A stretch of 50,599 nucleotides of DNA from Cladosporium sp. IMV 00045 (lineage: Eukaryota > Ascomycota > Dothideomycetes > Cladosporiales > Cladosporiaceae). Position numbers and translations under genes: made by a program. Shown here piece by piece: positions 30,463 to 41,499 of the stretch (its first letter is position 1; each line of letters starts with the position of its first letter). The notes beneath the pieces were generated by a model. It had not been told where the DNA came from. It did not search any database and saw nothing but the letters and a program-made list of their open reading frames with translations. The stretch lies in assembly GCA_001931905.2 (NCBI GenBank), contig MSJI02000685.1, positions 6,016-56,614 on the forward strand. Reading direction: 5' to 3'.

Positions 30463-30893
30463 TGCGTTGGTTGTAGTTGATTGCTGTTGTTGGGTTCTTA
30501 TTGTCGTTCACTGCTGTGGCGAGTGGCAAGCTTTTAGCGCTGCCTTGGACTTTTCCAATCACAGGCGCGTGTCAGTGCAATTTTATATGGTGGTCTTCAT
30601 TCTCCAACAATGATCCACAGCAATGAATAACATCGAGAGGTGTTGCAGTCCTGAGGCATGGTGTGAGATCCAAAGTCGATGTATGTGATACGAATAAGGT
30701 TTGAAGCTAGTCCGTTTGTGGCGATGGAAGTGAGGCATCCTGTTAGAACTGATAGCAAAGCACCGGTAGAAAAGAATGAAACAATTTTTTTTTCAGTTGA
30801 CAGAGAAATTGCTGTTTAAAGGAATTGTAAGAGGGATAGATGTACCTATCAAGCCCACAAAGTTCACGAACATCGCACAAAGCATTGCATTCT
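30463..30893. other. Intergenic region recombination gene / MFS gene
   Basis: About 430 bp, the promoter of the recombination gene and the 3' end of the MFS gene, both on the minus strand. A run of nine T lies at 30786. No gene is seen. Confidence 0.5.
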
Positions 30894-32813
30894 TCAGAGG
30901 CTGTATCTAAATGTAATCTTCTCATCGCCTCGTCTCGTTTCGCGAATGCCTATTCTGGCAAAGAAACCACTCTCGGTCAGTCTCCTCCATATGAGACTTC
31001 TCGGCCGTGCGTCGTTGGGTATGTCGACGTCGCCCATGAGCTCCTCTTTTTGTCGCTCCTCCTCGCTCCAGCTTGCAACGATGCCATCCCTCTGACGATT
31101 CTCACGGATGAGCATCTTCATGAACAGCGCAAAGCCAGCGAAAGCCAGACCAGCACAGACCAGCGTTACAAAGAAAGGTCTGACGTATCCCTCTTTCTCG
31201 TCTTCGGGCGTGAAAAGCAGGGCACTAAAGACACCTGCCAAATTCCCCCATCCGTTGATTCCCAGCAACATCGCACGCTTTCCCGGCTCAGGCGTATTGT
31301 TGGTCAGCCATGCCACTGTCAATGGAGAAGCAACGAATGAGCCAGAGAGCAAAACGCACAAGCTCATGTAACGAAGCACGTAGCTTTCCGTGGGGGTCAA
31401 AACCGTCAGCGTCAAGCCAATAAGAAGCAGAGCAAGACCCCAGAGAATCGGCACGAGGCGTCTGTGACTGCGATCCGACCAGCGGGTGAACAGGAACATG
31501 ACAATGGCGCCACAGGCGAATGGTGGAGCTGAAAGCAGATTCGATGCTGCAGGAGAAAGATGCAGACGAGGTGAGAGCTGTTTCATGACCATTGGGAGAA
31601 AGACTCCAAAAGCAGTAGCTGGAATGGCGGACAGGATGTTGCAGACTAGGAGGTGCCAAATTTTGTATTGCGCCACGGCTGAGATCATGTCATGTTTGCT
31701 GAGACCGGAATCTGCTGTCAGGCTCGTTGTCGAGACCGTGGACATCTTGCGGGTTCTGGCGGGTGGATTGTCTCTGTCGCCTAACAGGCGAGCTTGGTCA
31801 TCAAACGCCCCCTCTTCCGCCTCGATCGAATCTCGTGGTTGTGATGAGGTACTTATCGCTTGGTCGTGGTCAGTCTCAAAACCCCTCATTCTGAGGTGAA
31901 GAGTGCGCGGCTTCGTCTCGATCAAGTCGAATACGCCGCTCTGCCCACGCTCTCTCTTGCTTCGTGAAAAACCAAGCCGAGTCGGCGCTGTGCGGCAGCC
32001 AGAAAAAGCCGACCAGAGCAACAACCATCGTCATACATCCCTCGATAAGGAACAGCACTTCCCAACTCCTCCAATCACCGTCAGCGACAACTGGAGAATC
32101 CACACCATCATCGCCGTTCTGCTTGGGAAATTGCTGGAAGACTGCCCAACTCAGGACACCGCCCACCATGCCAGCCACAGCCGACTGCCCATAGAAGAAT
32201 CCGAGTCTCACAGCGAATTCATATCGAGTATAGAACAAACTCAAATAGCTCACAGTCGTCGGGTAAAAGCCCGCTTCCAGCATAGCGATCGTAATGCGCA
32301 GAACGATCAGTTGCCATCGCTTGCGCACCCAGATGTGCAGAATCGTGCTCAGGCCCCAGAGACTCATGCACGCGGGCACCCAGCGCGCCATGCCATACTT
32401 GCGACCCAACGCCGCTCCCACCGGTTGCAGAGCGACGAAGAAGGCGAAGAAAAAGGCGAGTGCGGTGTTGAGATCGCTTGGTGAGAGACCGGCGTCGCGC
32501 GTGAAGCCTGGGAATGACGGTCAGCGTGTTTGATGGATGGGATGTAGCGGTCTTGCTTACCAGCAGTCTCCGCGTTGCCGACATTGCTCTTGTCGATGCT
32601 GTTGAGCAGAAATAGAGTGCTGAGAAAGGGCAACAAAATAAAGTCAAGTTTACGCAAGGTGCGTCGATGTAATCGCTCGTCGTGTTCGCTGTTCTGTTGC
32701 AGATTGCCATCGACTTCGCGTTCGCCTTCGCCTTCCATGATTACCGACTGTGTTGCCTCCGTGACCGAGTCTGAACGCGTTGCCAGTTCGTAAGAGCCTT
32801 CATTTTGAGGCAT
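30894..32813 (-). CDS. MFS transporter, allantoate/anion:cation symporter (ACS) type
   Basis: Twelve-helix major facilitator of the ACS (Dal5-like) group, an importer of organic anions or nitrogenous solutes at the plasma membrane. The model has exons 32813-32561, 32507-31949 and 31890-30894 (602 residues). The first intron (53 nt, GTAAGC...CCAG) is secure: it joins SNVGNAETAG to FTRDAGLSPSDLNTAL, the usual helix 1-2 loop. The second junction is not secure. The frame changes near 31880-31890 in the large central loop; the only phase-compatible standard intron I found (31891-31948, GTGGGC...TCAG) removes the expected ERRIRLDRD segment. A one-base frameshift or a sequencing error is an alternative. 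C-terminal landmarks include EPGKRAMLLGINGWGNLAGVFSALLF. Substrate unknown. Confidence 0.8.
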
Positions 32814-33337
32814 CTTCTGGAATGAAGAAGTCCATTCTTGGTGTGTAGATGTGCACAACGAAGTCGATCAATGAATGGTATGGTAGCCTGCAGCCTACCT
32901 GCGGTTGATGGTTGGCTCGGCTGCATCGCGGTGTGGGCAGAGGCTCTCAGCTGCTGCCCCACAATGTTTCACAACACATAAACCTTAATTCACTGAGAAC
33001 GACATCGGCGACATGCGGTCTTCCAGGATGCAATGTAGCAATGTGTCGATAGCCAGGATCGGTGTGACATTCACAGTGACAAGATTCGATATAGTGGCAA
33101 TGCTTCACTGGGCTCTGTTAGTTGGGCATCGTCCTCGGCTCAGAAATGAACATCTCAATTTCATGTACAAAAATCTCGAAAATGACATCTTGCAAACGCC
33201 TTCGCTATAAGCCACAATGTCATTATCTTAGCAAAAAGCCCGTTTCCCAATGCAAAAGTCAGCCACAGGACTCTTGATCCCGCGAGTAGCCTGAATTCAC
33301 GGGTGAATTGCTGAATAAACTTCTTTCAAAACAATAA
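32814..33337. other. Intergenic region MFS gene / BAG-domain gene
   Basis: About 520 bp, holding the promoter of the MFS gene and the 3' end of the BAG gene, both on the minus strand. Around 33200-33330 it is A/T-richer. No gene is seen. Confidence 0.5.
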
Positions 33338-34806
33338 TCAAGAAGCATGGCGAACAGCAGCTTCGTCCAGGTTCTTTAGCACCTCTTGAGTTTCCTTGAC
33401 CAACTCCTTCCTCTTCGCCCTTGCGTCCTGGTCACCGTCGGTCTCAACCGCATCCAATTTGAGCAAGACTTGTGTGAGGATCGTCTCGCTCAGTCGTTTG
33501 CTTTCGAAATCACGCTTGGAAGGCTCGGTCGGGGGAGTGTGTTCGAACACTTCGACTTCTTTGGCGTACTTTTGCAAGGTTTCGCGTAGAGATGCGATCT
33601 TCTCCAGCGCCGTTTGAGGCGGCTTGGGCGAAGGTGCACGCGAGCTCTGTGGTGGCGGAAGAGGTACTCCGAGATTGGAAGCATCCGGCGTGCTGGTACC
33701 GGAGGTTTTTGGCTTGTTGCGACGCTTCTTGTTCTTGTTGCGATTCCTACGGCGCTTGGCAGAGTCCGGGTCTGCTCCGTCGTCTACGCCGTCAGCGCTG
33801 TCATCCTCGTCGTCGGTCCCAGATGCTGAGATGTCGCCGATCGTCAACAGGATTTGCGACTCGTGTTTGAGACCCTCTTGCTTGCACGTCCGTCCATCCT
33901 CCTTCAAGTTCTTGCCTTGAAATATCAGCTTCACCCTCCTGCCATCCACTCCAATTTTTCTGCCAGCCTGATCGCGCACTTGCCCGACGGTCAGTTCGCC
34001 TTTCGCGATACTGTACGCGGGGAAGTGCACGGGGTAGCTCTGGCCTTTGTTCCTCAGACTCAGCATGTCCGTGTCCCGGGCGGGACCTAGGTCGTCGGCG
34101 GCATTGCCTCCCTGTTGTTCATGACGCTTCAGATCCTCGGTCGTAATGTAGCTGAAGTCCGCGTCACTCACGATTGTGCTGCCCTGCGGCGGATTGCGCG
34201 TAAAGGGAGAGAAGCGGCCGAGATTGCTCAACCTTGATGTCCAGGTCATGATGAGGAAGATGAAGGTCGCGGCTGCGAGCGCGACGGATGTGTTCTCAAA
34301 AGTGGTGCGGTTGGCGAAGATGTCGTAGGCCCGGTCTTGCCAGGTCGCTTCTCCGGAACCGGGCGTGAAGAGCTGATCGCTGGCCTGAGCGAGTGCGGCG
34401 TTGAGTTGGGACTTGGAAAAGAGCGCAGTCAGATTGCCGTGCGACAGGCTCGTGATGACTTGGTCGAAAAGACTGGAGGAAGCCACGGTGGCGGCTACTG
34501 CGGTACCGCAGGGAGAGAAGTGTTGTGATGGTACGTATGCGGTCAGTGGTCTTAGACAGCGCGAGGATTTTGAGAGGCAAGGTGACGACAGTTGTGCAGC
34601 AGGGTCTTCAGCTTTGGGAGGTGGGAGGGCTTTGGCCCACAACTGGCTGGCTTGGAGGAAGTACAGTGGAGGTGGGAGGGAATTGCGGACAGAAGCCGAG
34701 TCTGAATGGTGGGATGTGATAAGACAATTGGACCTGCCTGATGAGATGAATGCGGTTGCACTTTGTGGTACGTACGGGGTTTTACGTGTGAATGTAGCCC
34801 TTTCAT
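33338..34806 (-). CDS. SNL1: BAG-domain, ubiquitin-like membrane-anchored Hsp70 co-chaperone (Snl1-like)
   Basis: Hsp70 nucleotide-exchange factor anchored to the ER/nuclear envelope. The main exon is 34497-33338. It has no usable ATG before its first in-frame Met (34249), yet the transmembrane helix just before it (VALAAATFIFLIMTW) is typical of fungal members, so an upstream exon is needed. The best candidate is 34806-34776 with a 278-nt intron (GTACGT...CTGACC...GCAG, phase 1), giving 396 residues. Numbering on that model: membrane helix about 81-96, ADFSYITTEDL motif, ubiquitin-like domain about 165-232 (YPVHFPAYSIAKGELTV...), an Arg/Lys-rich linker, and the BAG domain about 308-396 (SETILTQVLLKLDAVETDGD). 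The first exon is tentative; the main body is secure. Confidence 0.85.
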
Positions 34807-35354
34807 GTGTTGTTCGGTGCAATGCATGCCTTGGTAAGGTAGACAGCCCTATTGGAGCAGGCGACTACTACACGGAGATGGTATTCATGTCTCGCCAATC
34901 GGAATACAGCACATAGAAAAGACAATCAACCCAACGAATGCAGGACCATGAGGAGCTCTTTGCCGTTTGTATCGTTATCGATTGAATCAAGGAGCGCAAA
35001 GAAAAGGCAAGGCCGCCACGAGGAACTGCGATACCATAAGGTAGTGATCGACCAGATCATACAGTACAGATCACTTCTATTGTCCAAAACAACATGGCGG
35101 ATGGCAGCAACACTTCTGACCAGTAGTTTGAGCCTTCTATCAGCATTCGAGACGCTGCATCGATTATCGGATTTCTGGCCTGGCCTTCCCAGAGACGGGA
35201 CCGCCCGAATCTCGGCTTTCCTGCCGCGTTGGCCACACAGATTTTTGCCAAGCTTATGCGCACCCTTCGAATTCAAGCGCTACGAATCCAGGACCGGCAG
35301 AGGACGACAACATCGACCAGCCCGTCAATCACCACTCGTACTAACCGCAGCAAA
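34807..35354. promoter_or_regulatory. Divergent promoter, BAG gene / ribosomal protein L16
   Basis: About 550 bp between two divergent starts. The long open frames on both strands have no family resemblance and no ATG in a start context; I read it as promoter. Ribosomal protein genes need a strong promoter, but I did not find a recognisable consensus element. Confidence 0.45.
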
Positions 35355-36252
35355 ATGTCGACTTTCGAGCCTGTGGTACGCATCCCCCGACAGCGAAACA
35401 TGATTGCGCGCCGCCGCACGAGACGGATGGGCCGTGGAAATTGGGTGCAGGACAGCCATGGCTGATGGAATATACACAGGTTGTCGTCGACGGCAAGGGC
35501 CACCTTCTCGGCCGCCTGGCCTCTACGGTCGCGAAGCAGCTTCTGAACGGCCAGAAGGTTGTCGTTGTCCGCTGCGAGCAGCTCAACATCTCTGGCGAGT
35601 TCTTCCGCGCGAAGCGTACGTCTACCCACGAACCTACACCCCACCGAAACCGAACGATCGAACCCGAGCGAGGAGGCATGAAATGGAGAGGGAATGGAAA
35701 GGCAGCACCAGATCAGCGACACTAACACCACCTCGAATACAGTGAAGTACCAGGCCTTCCTCCGCAAGCAGACCCGTTTCAACGCCTCTCGCGGTGGCCC
35801 ATGGCACTACCGTGCGCCGGCCAAGATGTTCTGGCGCACCGTCCGTGGCATGATCCCTCACAAGACTGAGCGTGGTGCTGCTGCCATGAACCGCCTGAAG
35901 GCTTTCGAGGGCATCCCCCCGCCCTACGACCACAAGAAGCGCATGGTTGTCCCCCAGGCCCTCCGTGTCCTCCGCCTCAAGCCCGGCCGCAAGTACTGCA
36001 CCGTCGGCCGTCTCGGCCGTGAGTTCGGCTGGAAGTACGGCGATGTTGTTGAGAAGTACGTTTTTGGATATTCATCTGGAATGAGGAACGGCTTGGATGC
36101 TAACTGATTGCAGGCTCGAGGAGAGGAGAAAGGTCAAGGGCTCTGCCTACTACGAGCGCAAGAGGGCTCTCCAGAAGAAGCTCATCGACGCCAAGAAGAG
36201 CGCGCCCGTCGATGGCAAGGTCAGGGAGGAGCTCGCCCAGTACGGTTACTAG
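35355..36252 (+). CDS. RPL16: 60S ribosomal protein L16 (L13a/uL13)
   Basis: Cytoplasmic large-subunit ribosomal protein uL13. Four exons: 35355-35375, 35480-35615, 35743-36055 and 36114-36252 (202 residues). The first exon encodes just MSTFEPV; introns of 104, 127 and 58 nt all have GTACG donors, and the last two have CTAAC branches. The assembled protein follows the family throughout: [93 protein letters not shown] and [17 protein letters not shown]. Exon codons are strongly C-ending, as expected of a highly expressed gene. No snoRNA boxes were recognised in the introns. Confidence 0.97.
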
Positions 36253-37400
36253 AGGTTTTCTCGACGTTGAGGGACGGCTGGCATGGTTTTGGCGAAGCGG
36301 CGATGGCGCTGTGTTTTTAGCGAACGTATGAAAGGACACGATCGCAAACACAGATGCCTGCAAGCCTTTTGAGACTCGGGCACGTTGCTGAAGTGCAGGG
36401 TCCGGGGCACTTTGATGCATATACTATCAACCCCAAAGATTTCACGCATTCACCAACGAGCCTGTCCGGCTTCTTACCAGACCCTGCCCTCTCTCTACTT
36501 CTGGGCATGATCAGTTTGTCAAGGAAATTCAGGAAAATCGATACCAGGCAGCATACAATGGCAAAAAACCACACGACCACTTCTGCACCCATGAACAATC
36601 AACCAATTCTCAGAACTCACATGGGAAGAGTGGTACTCTAGTGATGATGGTCAATTTTGACAGCACGCACTTGGGGAACGTGAGATGCCTCGGACGATGT
36701 CAACCCTGAATTAACATGTGACTGTAATCAAACGCCGTTTTTGTTGCGCGTAATGCAGATGTCTGCCATACTCATAAGCCATCTAACCAATATCTTTAAT
36801 GCACGACCGAAAACTGCAGACTTGACAACCATCACAGGCAGCAATAATGATATAACCCACGAAACATCAAGAGCTCAACGAGGAAATTGCCTCCACACAT
36901 GTGCAGAAGCACGAGGATAAACGGTTGGAATTATTGTTGCCTCATGGCGAAACAAGATGCAGAGCCACGCGCCTTACCTAAATTTCTGGTCGCCTTTTCG
37001 CCTTGCAATTTCATGAGGCGCATAACGCGCATGGTCTGCTCACCTCAATCAAGACTGAAGAAGCTAGCCCGCCAAGAGATCATCCTGGTTGAATGCTGGT
37101 TGGCTGGCGTATTGGGTCAACTCCTCGATGCCCGGGTCCCAGCATCTCCACTTGCGCCAGCCAACGCCGCTCTTTCGTTTCGTCTCTCTCACTCTCCACC
37201 CCAAACTCTCATCCCCTCTCGCGACCCAACATCGACGCATCTCAATCCCCCAGCAACTCTATCTGTACAGCATCGCGACACAGCCTGGCGCTGTTCTACC
37301 CTCGCAGCATTTGCCTCTCCCACTGTAGTGTGGGCGGTCAGGCGTCACGTCTTTGCGCCCGGAGCCTTGCAGCACAGAAGCATGTGCCCCTGCGCCTGGC
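36253..37400. other. Intergenic region L16 to HOS4-like gene
   Basis: About 1.15 kb. A/T-richer sequence lies at 36520-36900, and a C/T-rich leader at 37130-37330 precedes the HOS4-like gene. An upstream ATG at 37382 is out of frame with the main start at 37401. No gene or RNA was recognised. Confidence 0.5.
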
Positions 37401-40400
37401 ATGAGTGGGAATAAATCGCCAGCGCCAGCTTCTGCATCGGCGGAAGAGAAACAGCAGAATTCTACCGATAACGCCACCACGAACGGACATCGAAGCCCAG
37501 TCGCCGAGAAGGCGGAACCGGCGAACGCCGTGAACGGAAGCCCGAAGCGCTCGATCGAGGCAGAAGACGCCAGCGAGCTACCAGACGCGCCTCCGCCCGC
37601 GACGATTGGTCATCCTGGTGGAGCGACCGAAGGCGACGAAGATGCGAACTCTGAAGCAGAGACGGTGCTTACAAGTCCCGTAAAGAAGAGAGAGGCAGAG
37701 AGACGGGTGGAAGCCGTCAAGCAAGAGAAGCCAGATCAGCCAGCGCTTCCCGCTCCTTCTGCCGTCAAACAAGAGTCAAACGACGAGGATGACGACGCCG
37801 ACGCTCCTGGATCGCCCGATGACAGCGCAGTCCCTACACCCACCGTGCCTGCCAGCAAGGCTATTTCGCAGGACAGGACCGATGGAAGAGTGGAAAAGAG
37901 TCGCGAACACAGCAGCGAGCCGTTGAGCGATGTTAGCCCAACGCGCTCGCGTGTCGGCCAATCCTCGAGAGCAAGCTCAAACTCACGCGCCCAGTCCGAA
38001 CGCCCGGAATCGAGCTCAAGGAACGATGACAAGGAATCTCCCAACCCCAGGAAACGAAAGCATCGTGCATCTTCAGTCAACCTCCCAAACAAACGCCCGA
38101 GCATGGACGTTGCGAAACGTCGTTTACGTGATCTTCATTCAGAGGGTGTCGCCGGAGGCAATAGTACGGCAAGATCTCCATCACCTGGCAGAAGAGGACA
38201 TAGGCGCGCTGTCTCCACTCAATCGGCAATGTTGGATGGTTCTTCAGACGCGCAGGGTAGCCGAAAGCGCAGAGCGGTCACCCAATTTCCCGTTCGTGAG
38301 CCAAAGGCAGCCAAGTCAACCTGGGACGAATCCAGCGTCTCCTCCGAAGCAACATCGCATGGGCAAGGGGAGGTTCCTAGGCGGCAGCGTGGAATTGGCA
38401 GATCTACCTCGACTCCTGGTAGACCACCTGGACGCGAACATAAAAGACATATCAACAAGTATGGCTTCACTAAGCTCGCGGAAGCTTGCGAAGATGGTGA
38501 TCTGGAGCTCGTCAAGGAATGGAGGCACAAAGATCCGGACCAGTTGGAGATCGAGGAATTTGCTAAGAACACACCCCTCCAAATTGCATCTCTTAACGGC
38601 AACTCCGAGGTAGTACAATATCTGATCGGTGAGGGGTGTCGCATCGACTGTTACAATGTCGACAAAGACACGCCACTTATCGATGCAGCTGAGAATGGAC
38701 ACGCCGATGTTGTCGATATTCTTTTGAATGCCGGCGTCGATCCTCTACGTCAAAACTTGAAAGGCCAACAGGCACTGGACGTCGTCAATGACGATACTGA
38801 AAATGCAACAGAGATCAGAGCATCACTTCGGAAAGCTATGGAGAAGTGGAATAGTGCTGATGCCAGAAAACGAAGGGAGCATGAGGAAGAACAACGCTTC
38901 AGCAGCCGGCCTTCTGGAGAGCTACATTTCATGGCACGGACTTACGAGAATCTTCATAAGCTTGTTGTGAATAACGATCGCAACAGCGTCCGGGAGTTCC
39001 TCGATGCTCGCGTACCTGTCGACAACAATATAATTGCCGCCGCAGCTAAGACCGGAGATTCTTACCTGATCAATATGCTGCTCGCAGAGATGACCGAGAA
39101 GAAGGCATTCCAAAAGCCAGAGAAGCCTCTTCTTAGCGTGCTCGGAACCTCTCATCTCGAAACTGTCAAATCTCTCACGGAGCTGGATCAGTTCAATCCA
39201 CTTTGGCAGAATCGACAAGGCAAGACTTGGCCTGAAATTGCGGACGAGCGCCACGGACCCATGTGGAAGCAGGAATCCGAATTGCTACATCGCTTATACA
39301 ATGAGGCGCAAGAGAAGGCCGGTCGACGAAGCTCCAGTCCGGTCACAAAGCGCGGTGAGGCTAAGCGCCTCCCACCACCGCAGTCGGGTGAGAATAGCGA
39401 CGAGGACTCCCCTCCGAAGCGCAAGAACGGCAAGCGTCTCATGTCTAGGAGAGAGATGCGCGCCGCAAGCGGTAAGCCTTTCTCGGATGATTCTTCTGAT
39501 GAATCGAGCTCCGAGACTGCTAAGGAAGCGGATGAGGGTATGAAGCCACCTGAGAGCCCGAACGTAAAGCGTGGGCCCGGCAGGCCCCGGAAGAAGAGCA
39601 CGTCTTCGCAGTCTGCAGAATTGCCGCAAGATGTGGCAAAGACACGGAGGCGAAGCTCTTCACTTCGCGAGAACGCCGAATCAAGTCTTCCTGTTGTTGA
39701 CGAGCAGATGGAAGATGCCGACACTGCTCCTGACAACAAGTCTGAGGAAAAGACTGAGGCTGGACACACCGAGTCCGCTCAAAAGGCTGCCTCTGCCTCT
39801 GAGGAGAGTAAAGAGAAAGATGAGGCAAGCAAGAAGGCAGAGGCCGAGGCAAAGAAAAAGGCAGAAGACGAAGCAAAGGAAGCATTTGAGGCTGAGGCGC
39901 TCAGGAAAGAAAATGAAGCAAGAAAGAAGAAAGAAGAAGAGGAGTCTAAAGCTCGTAAAGCCGAAGAAGACGCGCGGAAAGCTGCTGAGGAGAAGAAAGC
40001 AGAAGAAGAGCGTCAAGCCGAGGCGACCAGGTTGCGAGAGGAGGAAGCCAAGAAGGCAGAGTCAGCACGCAAAGCAGAAGAGCAACGCAAGAGGTTGGAA
40101 CGTGAACTGTCCGAGGCTAAGAGCAAGCATCGTCAAGAACTGGCTTCATCGTTGCCTGACGCGCTATCGAGACTTTTTAATCCAGCACTTGATGATACCG
40201 AACAGTCTCGTACGGCCATCGAGAGTCTCGAGGTCTTCACGCCACTCCAAGCTTTGCCGTTTGCGAATGCATCGGAAGAATCAGGGCCGAAATCACGAAC
40301 AGAACTGTTTGTTCTCAATGCACAGGCGGCACCATTGTTGGGTAAGGTTGGCCTTGACCTCCTGCTCAAACGCGACTCACCCGGCTTTGAGGAGTCCCTC

Positions 40401-40889
40401 GCACATGCGTGGGAATCATTACCTGTGGAAGATTCGGACAGAGATTGCGTGCGTGCGATCCTCCCAGGTCACTTGCTCAGTGCAAAGCCTCTAGACGTTG
40501 GCGAAGACATGCTGTACGACGAGCTTTCATTCGAAGCAGAACTCCAACGGAGTGCCCGCCGAGTGCACAACGCACGCGAAGCACAATCAAAACTCGAAAC
40601 TGCCAATCTGGAGCTCCGCTGGGTCAAACTGCAAGACGTCCTAGACAACCTCCACCCCGTCCTCAAAGACTCCGCCATCGATGTGCGCACCGACCTCCGA
40701 CGCCCGCAAGATCACGCCCGCACGCTCAAGGGCATCCAAGCCAGCAAGACACCCGATTTCTTCGGCCGTGTGAGCGAGTGGTGGAAGCAGTCCAACCTCC
40801 CGCAAGACATCAAGGGCGGCAAGGCTGCGGCGCAAACGCCTCGATGGAGCGTGGGATCGACAGAGGTGCGCGTCTCGCACGAGAAGTAG
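37401..40889 (+). CDS. HOS4: Ankyrin-repeat protein, Set3-complex Hos4-like
   Basis: Large nuclear protein (1162 residues from the ATG at 37401) resembling the Set3C histone-deacetylase subunit Hos4. Residues 1-345 are disordered, Ser/Glu/Lys-rich, with basic nuclear-localisation-like KRK clusters (for example PRKRKHRASS). Ankyrin repeats occupy about 350-465 (HINKYGFTKLAEACEDGDLELV, NTPLQIASLNGNSEVVQYLIGEG, DTPLIDAAENGHADVVDILLNAGVD). An AT-hook-like GRPRKK is near 725, and a long Lys/Glu-rich single helix or coiled coil covers about 780-915. The globular C-terminal region (about 920-1120) is conserved-looking, without named motifs. It is intronless. The Hos4 assignment rests on architecture and the ankyrin block; other ankyrin nuclear proteins are possible. 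Confidence 0.82.
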   Translation: MSGNKSPAPASASAEEKQQNSTDNATTNGHRSPVAEKAEPANAVNGSPKRSIEAEDASELPDAPPPATIGHPGGATEGDEDANSEAETVLTSPVKKREAERRVEAVKQEKPDQPALPAPSAVKQESNDEDDDADAPGSPDDSAVPTPTVPASKAISQDRTDGRVEKSREHSSEPLSDVSPTRSRVGQSSRASSNSRAQSERPESSSRNDDKESPNPRKRKHRASSVNLPNKRPSMDVAKRRLRDLHSEGVAGGNSTARSPSPGRRGHRRAVSTQSAMLDGSSDAQGSRKRRAVTQFPVREPKAAKSTWDESSVSSEATSHGQGEVPRRQRGIGRSTSTPGRPPGREHKRHINKYGFTKLAEACEDGDLELVKEWRHKDPDQLEIEEFAKNTPLQIASLNGNSEVVQYLIGEGCRIDCYNVDKDTPLIDAAENGHADVVDILLNAGVDPLRQNLKGQQALDVVNDDTENATEIRASLRKAMEKWNSADARKRREHEEEQRFSSRPSGELHFMARTYENLHKLVVNNDRNSVREFLDARVPVDNNIIAAAAKTGDSYLINMLLAEMTEKKAFQKPEKPLLSVLGTSHLETVKSLTELDQFNPLWQNRQGKTWPEIADERHGPMWKQESELLHRLYNEAQEKAGRRSSSPVTKRGEAKRLPPPQSGENSDEDSPPKRKNGKRLMSRREMRAASGKPFSDDSSDESSSETAKEADEGMKPPESPNVKRGPGRPRKKSTSSQSAELPQDVAKTRRRSSSLRENAESSLPVVDEQMEDADTAPDNKSEEKTEAGHTESAQKAASASEESKEKDEASKKAEAEAKKKAEDEAKEAFEAEALRKENEARKKKEEEESKARKAEEDARKAAEEKKAEEERQAEATRLREEEAKKAESARKAEEQRKRLERELSEAKSKHRQELASSLPDALSRLFNPALDDTEQSRTAIESLEVFTPLQALPFANASEESGPKSRTELFVLNAQAAPLLGKVGLDLLLKRDSPGFEESLAHAWESLPVEDSDRDCVRAILPGHLLSAKPLDVGEDMLYDELSFEAELQRSARRVHNAREAQSKLETANLELRWVKLQDVLDNLHPVLKDSAIDVRTDLRRPQDHARTLKGIQASKTPDFFGRVSEWWKQSNLPQDIKGGKAAAQTPRWSVGSTEVRVSHEK

Positions 40890-41474
40890 ATGGATGGATC
40901 TGTTGTGGGAGAGAGGTCCGAAGCTCGCGCTTTTCGTAGTTTACATCCAAATGGCAGATAACACGCAACGCAACGGCAACATGTCACGATGCAATGAAAA
41001 GCAATCGAAATTCAAAAAAGAAGTTCAATACGCGCGTGTGTGTACATTTCGGGATAGGCTGTGAAGCTCCAAGCTACTACGGTAGTGGCATAATAAGCAC
41101 TCTCGCTTGAATTGTCCGATCTTCCCGTAAATGTGTCAAAGCCACGATGTTAAGGTAAGTGTTCGTCTCGCTTCCAAACGTTGATCAACCACTCCCTGGC
41201 TATGCGGTACGAATTTGATTTTTTCCTCGCCTGCTCTTGGTTGAACTTTATCGATGTCGATACTTTTTTCATCACCCCTTCTCGTGACGTCTTCCGTCTC
41301 AAGTGCATGTGAACTTCGAGAGCAGGGATGTCGATCAACCGTTCCTAGTACGAAGACCTGGCAGCTACAAATGGGTGTGGGTCGGGATGAACGTCTGAAG
41401 GTTGCGATTCATGTGAGACTTTCGTTTCTATCACATTCATCGGAAACAAGAAGTTAACAAGAGGAATGTGCGAA

Positions 41475-41499
41475 TTGCAGAGCTTGCAGAGCTTGCAGT
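41475..41499. repeat. Short direct repeat, TTGCAGAGC units
   Basis: Two and two-thirds copies of the nonamer TTGCAGAGC stand in tandem in the gene-free region. A simple slip-strand repeat with no function assigned. Confidence 0.8.

Noticed and set aside
34852..35403. 183-codon frame in the BAG/L16 promoter
   Set aside because: No family resemblance; it overlaps the L16 first exon in another frame and lies in an expected promoter.
35376..36113. Search for snoRNAs in the ribosomal protein introns (L16, and S7 at 43322-43687)
   Set aside because: No convincing paired C and D boxes or H/ACA fold was found; only isolated GATGAG-like or CTGA-like strings.
39571..40494. 307-codon frame overlapping the HOS4-like gene
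   Set aside because: An Arg/Lys-rich shifted reading of the Glu/Lys coiled-coil repeat in the real frame.
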